Shown in pieces: positions 7,976-15,518 of a DNA stretch of 64,000 nucleotides. How positions within the stretch are numbered: the stretch's first letter is position 1; each line of letters begins with the position of its first letter. A model generated the notes under the pieces. The model saw nothing but the letters and a program-made list of their open reading frames with translations, had not been told where the DNA came from and did not search any database. Source of the stretch: an uncultured Burkholderiales bacterium (GTDB lineage Bacteria > Pseudomonadota > Gammaproteobacteria > Burkholderiales > Burkholderiaceae_C); contig CAMFGY010000025.1 of assembly GCA_945952065.1 (NCBI GenBank), positions 1 through 64,000 of the forward strand, given 5' to 3'. The position numbers were made by a program, and so were the translations under genes.

Positions 7976-10025
7976 ACAGCGCCGGGTCGGCCGCCGGCGC
8001 GCTGGCGCTGAAGCTGGGCATCAAGGCCAGGCCGCCATTCAGCGTCCAGGCATTGGGGTGGCCCAGGCGGGTCAGGGCTTGTGCCGCTTGGCGGCTGCGG
8101 TTGCCGCTGCGGCAGAAGAACAGCAGCGGTCGACCCGGCTCGTTCAGCCATTCGGGCAGGGCATTCATCAAGCGTGACAAGGCCACGGCCTGCATCTGCG
8201 CCCCCGCCAGTTCGGGGGTTTGGCTCAAGAACTGCTCAAAGGGCTCACGCACGTCGACCAGCAAGGCCTCGGGATGCTGCTGAATAAAGCTCTGCAGCTG
8301 TGCGCCGGGCAGCAGCTGTGGGGTATCGGGCGCATCGTTCAGGCCGAGCACCACCTGCTGCTCATCATCGCGGGCGGGCGCCAGCAGGCAGTCGGGAGCC
8401 AGCGGCAGGGCCAGGGCTTGCAGTTCAGCAGGTGTTTGCAGGCCGCTGAACACCAGGTGGGCCGCGCCCGAGCCCGTGCCCGAGGAGGAGGCCTTGCTGA
8501 GCAGCAAGACCTGACCCTGGGCGCAGGTCTTGCGTCCGAGCTCCCACTTGCCGAGAGCCAAAGTGGCTTGCGCCAGCGGCCAGCCCAAAGCATCGATCTC
8601 GCCGGCAGGCCGCAGATGTGGCGCCAGCGCTTCCATCAACAGCGCGCGCGCTTCGCCATGCTCGGCCTCACCGCTGCTGCTGAGTATGGCCAGCAGTGGA
8701 TAGTCCTGGCAATGCAGGGCTTGCACCAAACGGTCCACCTGCTCGGGGCGCGGGTCGATCAGCACGCAGCGGCGGCTGGCACTGTCGGCCAGCAAATAGC
8801 AGCAAGCGCCCTCATGCATGAAGCGGGTGATGCCCTCGCCCAGGGTGGGCAGATTGTTGGCCGGGCTCAGGCAATGGCGGCGCAGCGATTCGCCGCAAGC
8901 GCGGATGCGGGCACAGGCTTCGGTGATGAAGGCCTCGTCCACCGCTGGGCCAATGGACAGGCGCACCGCGCCGGCCGCTTGCCAGTCGGGCAGGCCCATG
9001 GCTTGCAGCACAAAGCTGGGCGCGGCCTTGGCGGCGCTGCAGGCCGAGCCACCGCTGACGCGCACATCGGCTGCGTCAAACAAGTCTTGCAACAGGCGCG
9101 AGCTCAGGCCCGGCACCGCAAAGTTCAGCGTGGTGGGCAGGCTCAAATCCAGCGGAGCGTTGAAGACCAAGCCCGGAAAAGCCTCGCACAAAGCCTCGGC
9201 CAAACGCTGGCGAAAGCCCTGCAGCGTGGCCGAGTCGCGCAGGCTTTGCCCGTCTTCCAGCGCGGCCAAGACGGCGCCCAGCGCGGCAATGCCCGACATG
9301 TTTTCGGTGCCCGAGCGCAGCGCGCCTTCTTGCCCGCCACCCGCCATCAGCGGCGTGAAGGGCGCACCGGCGCGCACATACAGCAGACCGATGCCCTTGG
9401 GCGCATAGAGCTTGTGGCCGGAGAAGGGTGCGTAATCAATGCGGCTGCTGCGCAGTTTCAAGGCCAGCTTGCCCAGGGCTTGCACCCCGTCGACCAGCCA
9501 GTAGCAGGCGCTGTCGCCCAGAGCGGCTTCAATGCCGGCCAGATCGCTGATGACGCCGGTTTCGTTGTTCGCCGCCATGGTGCAGACCAAGCCGGCGCGC
9601 GGCGCATGCTGGCGCACAAAGTCCAGGTCATGGCGGCCGTGGCGGTCCACCGGGATGGGCAGAATCTGCAGGCCCAGGCCCAACACCGCGTTCCAGTGCT
9701 TGAGCGCCTCGGGCACGGCCTTGTGTTCGGTCGCGCCGTAGAGCAAGTACTCGGCCCCCAAATTGCCGCGCAGGGCGCTGAGTGCTGACAGCACCGCGGT
9801 TTGAATGCCCTCGGTCGCGCCGCTGGTGAACAGCAGGCTGCCCTCGCCGGTGTCCAGCAGCCGCTGCGCGCGGGCGCGCACGCCGTCGATCAAAGCGCGG
9901 GCCTTCAGGCCGGTGCTGTGCACGCTGCTGGGGTTGCCGTAGTCCTCCACCATGGCCTGGATGGCGGCCGCTTTGGCCTGGGGCAGCACCGGTGTGGTGG
10001 CGTTGGCGTCGAGATAGATTTCCAT
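7968..10025 (-). CDS. Cysteine desulfurase / MBL-like / rhodanese three-domain fusion
   Basis: The 685-residue product has three parts. Residues 1-385 are a class V aminotransferase-fold cysteine desulfurase with PLP-stacking His101, PLP Lys205 (SGHKLYAPKG) and catalytic Cys329 (SGGSAC). Residues about 395-560 resemble a persulfide-dioxygenase-type metallo-beta-lactamase fold (CCYLLADSASRRCVLIDP), but the H-x-H-x-D-H metal site is replaced by S-S-S-G-E-A-E-H, so it should not bind metal normally. Residues about 575-675 are rhodanese with loop CRSGNRS (Cys638). It probably liberates sulfur from cysteine and passes persulfide internally. It is co-transcribed with trhO. The general function is firm; the acceptor is unknown. 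Confidence 0.88.
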   Translation of the reverse strand: MEIYLDANATTPVLPQAKAAAIQAMVEDYGNPSSVHSTGLKARALIDGVRARAQRLLDTGEGSLLFTSGATEGIQTAVLSALSALRGNLGAEYLLYGATEHKAVPEALKHWNAVLGLGLQILPIPVDRHGRHDLDFVRQHAPRAGLVCTMAANNETGVISDLAGIEAALGDSACYWLVDGVQALGKLALKLRSSRIDYAPFSGHKLYAPKGIGLLYVRAGAPFTPLMAGGGQEGALRSGTENMSGIAALGAVLAALEDGQSLRDSATLQGFRQRLAEALCEAFPGLVFNAPLDLSLPTTLNFAVPGLSSRLLQDLFDAADVRVSGGSACSAAKAAPSFVLQAMGLPDWQAAGAVRLSIGPAVDEAFITEACARIRACGESLRRHCLSPANNLPTLGEGITRFMHEGACCYLLADSASRRCVLIDPRPEQVDRLVQALHCQDYPLLAILSSSGEAEHGEARALLMEALAPHLRPAGEIDALGWPLAQATLALGKWELGRKTCAQGQVLLLSKASSSGTGSGAAHLVFSGLQTPAELQALALPLAPDCLLAPARDDEQQVVLGLNDAPDTPQLLPGAQLQSFIQQHPEALLVDVREPFEQFLSQTPELAGAQMQAVALSRLMNALPEWLNEPGRPLLFFCRSGNRSRQAAQALTRLGHPNAWTLNGGLALMPSFSASAPAADPALYV

Positions 10026-10336
10026 GGCAGAGAGCGGGCCTTGTGAGCCGGGCGGTGAGGGTGGGCGGGAACAGCCGCAATCGTAACTGCGCGGCGGTTT
10101 TCAAGGCCTATACTGGGCGCCCCGGGTCGGCAGCACACCCAGGCCTTGCCGCACGGCGCATGTCCGTGAGCTAAACCTGCCAGGCACTCGTTCTTTGGAT
10201 TTCAAGGTCACGCACTGCGTGATCAGGCTGAGCCCGCTTTGTGCGCGTGCCCGGCTGGAAGTCGGCAAGCACCAGCACCCACTTGTTTCGCTCAGTGGAT
10301 GAAAGGGCACACGTGTGATGTGGAGAACGCTCAACC
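10026..10336. promoter_or_regulatory. 311-bp divergent intergenic region
   Basis: This region separates the minus-strand desulfurase fusion from the plus-strand DUF2087 gene and so should hold two divergent promoters. A TATACT hexamer near 10109 on the plus strand is a possible -10 element, but no matching -35 is clear. I see no small gene, RNA gene or strong repeat. Confidence 0.35.
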
Positions 10337-10966
10337 ATGCCTCGTGAATTGATTCCCTTGCAGGTTCAAGACCTGTCGACCTTTGCCAAGGCGCTGCGCG
10401 CCCAGTTGCAAGCCGCCCCCGACGCGCAGTCGGGCGAAGCCAGCACCGCCGCTGCCACCGTGCCCAGCCATCTGAGCCTGCTCAATATGCTGGCCCGGGC
10501 CGCCGGGCACCGCAGTTTTCAGGCGTTGAAGGCCGCGGCCGAGACGCAGGCGGCCGCAGCCCAGGAAGCCCCCGCGCCCAGCAAGCTGACGCCCAGGCAT
10601 GCGCCGCCCGCCCGTGGCCCGCGCCACCCCGAGATGAGCGAGCTGGCCGACCGGGCGCTGCGCCAGTTCGATGCCCAAGGCCGCTTGGTTCGCTGGCCCA
10701 GCCGCCATCTGGTGCAGCGCTATGCCTTGTGGGGTTTGTGGATTCACTTCGACAACCGTCGCCCCTACACCGAGCCCGAGGTCAATGAAATCTTGAACGC
10801 CCACCACAGCTTCAAGGACCACTGCACCCTGCGCCGCGAGCTGGTCAATATGAAGCTGCTGGGTCGCAGCGACGGTGGCCGTGAGTACCGCAAGCTGGCG
10901 GCGCGGCCAGATGAGGACTTGCTGCCTTTGCTGAAAGAGCTGCGGGCGCGCACAGCGGCGGCCTGA
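10337..10966 (+). CDS. DUF2087 domain protein
   Basis: A 209-residue soluble protein. The C-terminal half (about 110-195) matches DUF2087: RLVRWPSR, then LWIHFDNRRPYTEPEVNEIL and a basic RRELVNMKLLGR stretch ending in REYRKL. This looks like a small winged-helix nucleic-acid-binding module, and such domains are often appended to transcription factors. The N-terminal half has a helix with LLNMLARAAGHRSFQALK, reminiscent of short DNA-binding-like modules, then an Ala/Pro-rich linker. A GGAGA site lies upstream. The role is unknown; a regulator is an inference from the fold. Confidence 0.7.
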   Translation: MPRELIPLQVQDLSTFAKALRAQLQAAPDAQSGEASTAAATVPSHLSLLNMLARAAGHRSFQALKAAAETQAAAAQEAPAPSKLTPRHAPPARGPRHPEMSELADRALRQFDAQGRLVRWPSRHLVQRYALWGLWIHFDNRRPYTEPEVNEILNAHHSFKDHCTLRRELVNMKLLGRSDGGREYRKLAARPDEDLLPLLKELRARTAAA

Positions 10967-11043
10967 GTGCGTCTGGCGGCCTGAAAGAGCTCGCTCGCTA
11001 CAATCGCGGCCCCTGATCTCAGGGCTTAACAAAGGATTTTGTC

Positions 11044-11904
11044 GTGTCTGATCGCCTTGCCGTGCTCTTGCAATATCTGGCCCCTCAACAAGCGTTGACG
11101 CGTTTTGCGGGCCTGGTGGCATCGGCGCGCATGGGCTCGCTCACCACGGCCATCATTCGCCGTTTTGTGGCGCGTTACGACGTCAATATGGCCGAGGCGG
11201 CCAATCCGGACATCGCCGCCTACCCGAGCTTCAATGAGTTCTTCACCCGCGCCTTGAAGCCCGGCGTGCGGCCGCTGGCCGATGCGGAGTTGATCTGCCC
11301 GGTGGATGGGCGCATCAGCCAGTTTGGCGCCATCCAGGGCGAACAGATCTTTCAGGCCAAGGGCCACAGCTTCAGCACCACCGCCCTGGTCGGCGGCGAT
11401 GCCGAACTGGCTGCGCAGTTCAAGGACGGCGTGTTCGCGAATATCTACCTGAGCCCGCGCGACTACCACCGCATCCATATGCCGGCCGCGGGCCGCTTGA
11501 CGCGCATGATCCATGTGCCGGGCGATTTGTTCTCGGTGAACCCGGTGACGGCGCGCGGCGTGCCGGGCTTGTTCGCCCGCAATGAGCGGGTGGTCTGCGT
11601 GTTCGAGGGCGTGCACGGCCCGTGGGTGCTGGTGTTGGTGGGCGCCACCATCGTGGGCAGCATGTCCACCGCCTGGCATGGGGTGGTCAATCCGCCGCGC
11701 CCCGGCACCGTGCGCGAATGGCGTTATGAAGGTGACACGGTCAAGCTCAAAAAGGGCGAAGAAATGGGCCGCTTTCTGCTCGGCTCCACCGTGGTGATGC
11801 TCTTCCCCAAAGGGCCTTGGGCCTTCAACCCCGCATGGCTGGGCGAGGACCTGGGCCGCCCGGGTAGCGCGGTGAAGCTGGGCGAGGTCATGGCCACGCG
11901 CTGA
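11044..11904 (+). CDS. psd: Phosphatidylserine decarboxylase proenzyme
   Basis: This is the pyruvoyl enzyme that makes phosphatidylethanolamine from phosphatidylserine at the inner membrane. The 286-residue product has the family's FNEFFTRALKPGVRP, the His motif DYHRIHMP, and near the end the self-cleavage motif LGST, whose Ser becomes the pyruvoyl group of the small subunit. The start is GTG at 11044 with AAAGGA 7 nt upstream. A TACAAT hexamer at 10999-11004 is a plausible -10 box. The length fits the proteobacterial enzyme. Single gene, convergent with the LysR regulator. Confidence 0.95.
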   Translation: MSDRLAVLLQYLAPQQALTRFAGLVASARMGSLTTAIIRRFVARYDVNMAEAANPDIAAYPSFNEFFTRALKPGVRPLADAELICPVDGRISQFGAIQGEQIFQAKGHSFSTTALVGGDAELAAQFKDGVFANIYLSPRDYHRIHMPAAGRLTRMIHVPGDLFSVNPVTARGVPGLFARNERVVCVFEGVHGPWVLVLVGATIVGSMSTAWHGVVNPPRPGTVREWRYEGDTVKLKKGEEMGRFLLGSTVVMLFPKGPWAFNPAWLGEDLGRPGSAVKLGEVMATR

Positions 11905-11910
11905 GTTCGC

Positions 11911-12807
11911 TCATGGCGTAGCCCGCAACAGCTCGATCAGCGCACGCAGCGCCGGGCTGGCTTGGCGTCGGCCGGGGTAGTAAAGGGCGAAGCCGGTGCC
12001 CGGCGCGGTCCACTCCGGCAGCGCTTGCTGCAGGCGCCCGCTGCGCAAGCCTTCTTGCGCGGCAATCTCATACACATAGGCCAGGCCCAGGCCGTCCAAT
12101 GCGGCGCTGAGCGCCACGCTTTGGTCGTCCACGGTCAGCGGCCCTTGGACGTCGATTTCCACCGCGCGGCCACTGTCCGGCTCTGCAAAGGCCCAGCGAA
12201 ACAGCGCGCCGCTGGCAAAGCGTTGGCGGATGCAGGGCCAGGCTTGCAAGTCGCTGGGGTGCTGGGGCGGCGGGTGCTGTTGCAGCAGCGCCGGGCTGCC
12301 GACCACGATGAAGCGCTGCGCCGGCCCCAGCGGCAGGGCCACCATATCGGCCGGCAGCCTTTCGGTGAAGCGCACCCCGGCATCAAAGCCCTGCTCGACG
12401 ATATCGACCATGCCGTCTTGCGTGCTCAACTCCACCTGCACATGGGGATGCAGGCGCTGGAAGCGCGCCAGCAGCGGCATCAGGCATAGCCGTGCGGCAC
12501 TGCGCGGCACCGACAGGCGCAGCTGACCGCGGACCACGGCGCTGAGTTCGCCCAGGCCCGCGAAGGTCTGGCTCAGGCTTTGCAGCGCTGGGCCGGCCTC
12601 GTCGAGCAGGCGCTGGCCGGCGGCGGTCAGCGCCACGCTGCGGGTGCTGCGGTTCAACAGGGCAATGCCCAGCTGCGCCTCGAGCTTGCGCATGGCCTGA
12701 CTGACGGCCGAAGGGCTCAGGCCCAGGCCCAGCGCGGCGCGCCGGTAGCTGCGCGCCTGGGCCACCGCAAAAAAGATGCGCAGGAGTTGAAAGTCGGGTT
12801 CTGCCAT
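11911..12807 (-). CDS. LysR family transcriptional regulator
   Basis: A 298-residue LysR regulator. An N-terminal winged helix-turn-helix covers residues 1-60 (FQLLRIFFAVAQARSYRRAA...SPSAVSQAMRKLEAQLG). The effector-binding domain follows with the LRLSVPRSAARLCLMPLL opening and an FTERLPADMVALPL segment common in the group that acts near oxidoreductases and exporters. The frame is open 40 residues upstream, but the start at MAEPDF (12807) places the HTH at the usual position. It is divergent from a LysE-type exporter with 107 bp between, the standard arrangement for a regulator of that exporter. Confidence 0.88.
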   Translation of the reverse strand: MAEPDFQLLRIFFAVAQARSYRRAALGLGLSPSAVSQAMRKLEAQLGIALLNRSTRSVALTAAGQRLLDEAGPALQSLSQTFAGLGELSAVVRGQLRLSVPRSAARLCLMPLLARFQRLHPHVQVELSTQDGMVDIVEQGFDAGVRFTERLPADMVALPLGPAQRFIVVGSPALLQQHPPPQHPSDLQAWPCIRQRFASGALFRWAFAEPDSGRAVEIDVQGPLTVDDQSVALSAALDGLGLAYVYEIAAQEGLRSGRLQQALPEWTAPGTGFALYYPGRRQASPALRALIELLRATP

Positions 12808-12914
12808 GCCTGCATTGTTAAGCAGGACTGCACAGGCCGTGCGGGCCGGCGAGGCTGGCGCGCTGCCGGGCAGCTCGGCAAGATGCGCCCCTCTGTTTCC
12901 CAACTTGCTTTGCC

Positions 12915-13568
12915 ATGTGGTCTTCAAACGATGCAGTCTTTCTTGGCCTGGCTTTGCTGACGACGCTCAGCCCCGGCCCCGCCTTGTTGCTGACGGTGTC
13001 CAACACCTTGGCTGTGGGGGCGCGCCGCGCGATGTGGGGGGCGCTGGGCAATGCCCTGGGTTTGTTCTTGGTGTCGAGCCTGGTGATGGCCGGTTTGGGC
13101 CTGTTGCTGATGGGTTCGGCCCAGGCTTTCGCTGTGTTGAAACTGATGGGCGCGGGCTATTTGATCGTGTTGGGTGTGCAGCAGTGGCGAGCCGCGAGCG
13201 CCGCCCAGGGGCAGCCGGGGCCAAGTGCAGCGCCTGAACAAAGCAAGCGGGTGTTGTTCACGCGCGGTGTGGCTGTGGCCATGACCAATCCCAAGGCCAT
13301 TTTGTTTTTCTCGGCGCTGTTCCCTCAGTTCATGGACTGGGATCACCCGGCGTTGGGGCAGTTTCTTTCTTTGACCCTCATCTTCTCGGCCTGCGCCATG
13401 TTTTCCCATGCGCTGTATGCCGCAATTGCTGCGGGGCTGAAGCGCAAGTGGGGCGCGGTTGAGTCGGGGCGGCGCCGTCCCAGCGGGCGCTGGCTGCGTC
13501 GCGTCATCGCGCTGGTGTTTGTCGGCCTGGGCTTGAGCTTGCTGCGTTTACCCGGGCGGGCGGCTTGA
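12915..13568 (+). CDS. LysE/RhtB family amino-acid exporter
   Basis: A 217-residue inner-membrane protein with about six hydrophobic segments. It has the LysE hallmarks: LSPGPALLLTVSN near residue 18, the basic G-A-R-R-A-M-W-GALGNALG loop after the first helix, and AMTNPKAILFFSALFPQF in the middle. Members export amino acids such as lysine, threonine or homoserine lactones. The divergent LysR gene next door probably controls it. Substrate unknown. Confidence 0.9.
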   Translation: MWSSNDAVFLGLALLTTLSPGPALLLTVSNTLAVGARRAMWGALGNALGLFLVSSLVMAGLGLLLMGSAQAFAVLKLMGAGYLIVLGVQQWRAASAAQGQPGPSAAPEQSKRVLFTRGVAVAMTNPKAILFFSALFPQFMDWDHPALGQFLSLTLIFSACAMFSHALYAAIAAGLKRKWGAVESGRRRPSGRWLRRVIALVFVGLGLSLLRLPGRAA

Positions 13569-13635
13569 ATCTTCGGCGCACCGAGGCTTCGCTCGCTAGC
13601 TTTCTTCTACTTCTTCACTCTGTTGTCGAGTCCGC

Positions 13636-14472
13636 ATGAATCAATTGATCAAAGTTGCCGCCTTTTCCGATGGCCTGAGCGGCGGCAACCCCGCCGGTGT
13701 TTGGATTGCCGATCAGCACCCCAGCGAGGCCGAGATGCAGCGCATCGCCGCCGAGCTGGGTTTTTCTGAAACCGTGTTTGCCATGCCTCAGGGTGACGTA
13801 TGGCGGGTGCGTTACTTCTCGCCCGAGAGCGAGGTGCCGTTTTGTGGCCACGCCACCATTGCCTTGGGCGCCGCGCTGGCGCAGCAGCAGGGTGATGGCG
13901 AATTTGCCTTGCAGCTGAATGCCGCCCAGATCCGCGTGGCGGGTCGACGCGAAGGCGGCTTGTTCGGTGCCGCCCTGCAGTCGCCGCCCACCCGCAGCGC
14001 GCCCGCCGACCCAGCCCTGGTCGCCGCCGCGCTGGCCTTGTTCGGTTGGCGCGAGGCCGATCTGGACGCGCGGCTGCCGCCCGGTCTGGCGCATGGCGGC
14101 GCCGATCATTTGGTGCTGGCGCTCAAGTCGCGGGCGCAACTGGCCGCCATGCATTACGCGCTGGATGCTGGCCGCACTTTGATGCGCTCGGCAGGCTTGA
14201 CCACCATTTTGCTGGCCTATGCCGAAACCCCGCAGCGCTTCCACACCCGCAATGCCTTTGCCTCCGGCGGGGTCTTGGAGGACCCGGCCACCGGCGCGGC
14301 CACGGCCGCCTTTGCGGGCTATTTGCGCGATCTGGGCTGGCCGCACGGGGGTGCCATCGACATCGTGCAAGGTGAAGACATGGGCCAACGCTCGCTGCTG
14401 CGCGCCGAATTCTCGGACCAGCCCGGCAGCTCTATCCGCGTCAGCGGCAGTGCGCGCCTGATGAACCCCTGA
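13636..14472 (+). CDS. PhzF family isomerase
   Basis: The 278-residue product has the PhzF opening (KVAAFSDGLSGGNPAGV, with the DxxSGNPA-like pattern) and the catalytic-Glu region E-L-G-F-S-E-T-V-F-A. It then has RVRYFSPESEVPFCGHAT and, in the second half, the mirrored ASGGVLEDPATGAATAA. PhzF-like proteins are two-domain diaminopimelate-epimerase-fold isomerases; most have no assigned substrate. No phenazine genes are nearby. It lies 23 bp upstream of an aldo/keto reductase and is probably co-transcribed with it. Confidence 0.9.
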   Translation: MNQLIKVAAFSDGLSGGNPAGVWIADQHPSEAEMQRIAAELGFSETVFAMPQGDVWRVRYFSPESEVPFCGHATIALGAALAQQQGDGEFALQLNAAQIRVAGRREGGLFGAALQSPPTRSAPADPALVAAALALFGWREADLDARLPPGLAHGGADHLVLALKSRAQLAAMHYALDAGRTLMRSAGLTTILLAYAETPQRFHTRNAFASGGVLEDPATGAATAAFAGYLRDLGWPHGGAIDIVQGEDMGQRSLLRAEFSDQPGSSIRVSGSARLMNP

Positions 14473-14495
14473 ATCTCTGAACCGGAGCAACAACG

Positions 14496-15518
14496 ATGCA
14501 AGACCTGTCGTTCAAGAATTCTTCCCGCCTCTTGGCCGGCCAGCGGGTGCCCGCCGTGGGCTTGGGACTGATGGGCATGAGCGAGTTTTATGGCGCTGCC
14601 GATGACGCCGAATCGCTCGCCACTCTGCAAGCGGCCTATGACTTGGGGCAGCGCCACTTTGACACCGCCGACACCTATGGCCTGGGCCATAACGAGCAAT
14701 TGCTGGGGCGCTTCTTGGCTCGACTCAGCCCGGCGCAGCGGGCTGAATTGGTGGTGGCCAGCAAGTTCGGCATCAAGCGCCAGCCGGGCCGCTATGAGCG
14801 CGAGATCGACAACTCACCGGCCTACATCCGCAGTGCTTGTGAGGCCTCGCTGCAGCGCTTGGGGCTGGAGCAGATCGGTCTTTACTATGTGCACCGGCGC
14901 GACCCTGTGGTGCCCATCGAGACCGTGATGCAGACCCTGGCGGCACTGCAGACCGAGGGCAAGATTGGCGCCATCGGCCTGTCTGAGGTGAGCCTGGAGA
15001 CCTTGCAGCGCGCCCACGCGGTGCACCCGGTAGCGGCCTTGCAAAGCGAGTATTCGCTGTGGGAGCGTGGTGCCGAGGCGCAGATGCTGCCGGCCACCGC
15101 AGCCCTGGGCATCGCCTTTGTTGCCTACAGCCCGCTGGGCCGGGCCTTGCTGAGTGCGGCCCTGCCGCCGACGCAGGCGCTCAGTCCGGATGACTTCAGA
15201 CGCATCTTGCCGCGCTTCAATGGCGAGGCGGGTGAGCAGAATCGGCAATTGGCCGCGCGGCTGGCCGAGCTGGCCGCGCAGTGGGAATTGCAAGCCTCGC
15301 AGCTGGCCCTGGCTTGGCTCTTGAACAAGCAGCCGCATTTGCTGGTGATCCCGGGCACACGCCGTCAAAGCCATTTGCGCAGCAATTGGGAAGCCGGCGC
15401 GTTGACGCTGACGCCTGCCCAGATGGACGCTTTGGACCGCTTGTTTGCCCCGGGTGTGGTGGCCGGGGCGCGCTACACCGAGGGCGGCTGGGTGGGCATC
15501 GAATCGCAGCGGGGCTGA
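14496..15518 (+). CDS. Aldo/keto reductase
   Basis: A 340-residue NADPH-dependent TIM-barrel oxidoreductase. Seen are G-L-G-L-M-G-M-S near residue 22, F-D-T-A-D-T-Y-G-x-G with catalytic Asp and Tyr (about 53-60), A-S-K-F-G with catalytic Lys (about 90), YYVHRRDP with the His, and I-G-L-S-E-V-S. The C-terminal IPGTRR binds cofactor phosphate. It resembles the YakC/AKR13-type subgroup. The ribosome site is GGAG. Its last 46 bp overlap the end of the antisense GGDEF/EAL gene. Confidence 0.92.
   Translation: MQDLSFKNSSRLLAGQRVPAVGLGLMGMSEFYGAADDAESLATLQAAYDLGQRHFDTADTYGLGHNEQLLGRFLARLSPAQRAELVVASKFGIKRQPGRYEREIDNSPAYIRSACEASLQRLGLEQIGLYYVHRRDPVVPIETVMQTLAALQTEGKIGAIGLSEVSLETLQRAHAVHPVAALQSEYSLWERGAEAQMLPATAALGIAFVAYSPLGRALLSAALPPTQALSPDDFRRILPRFNGEAGEQNRQLAARLAELAAQWELQASQLALAWLLNKQPHLLVIPGTRRQSHLRSNWEAGALTLTPAQMDALDRLFAPGVVAGARYTEGGWVGIESQRG

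Noticed and set aside
8220-9788. 522-codon plus-strand frame
   Set aside because: Antisense to the cysteine desulfurase fusion, Gln/Ala/Arg-rich, no domain.
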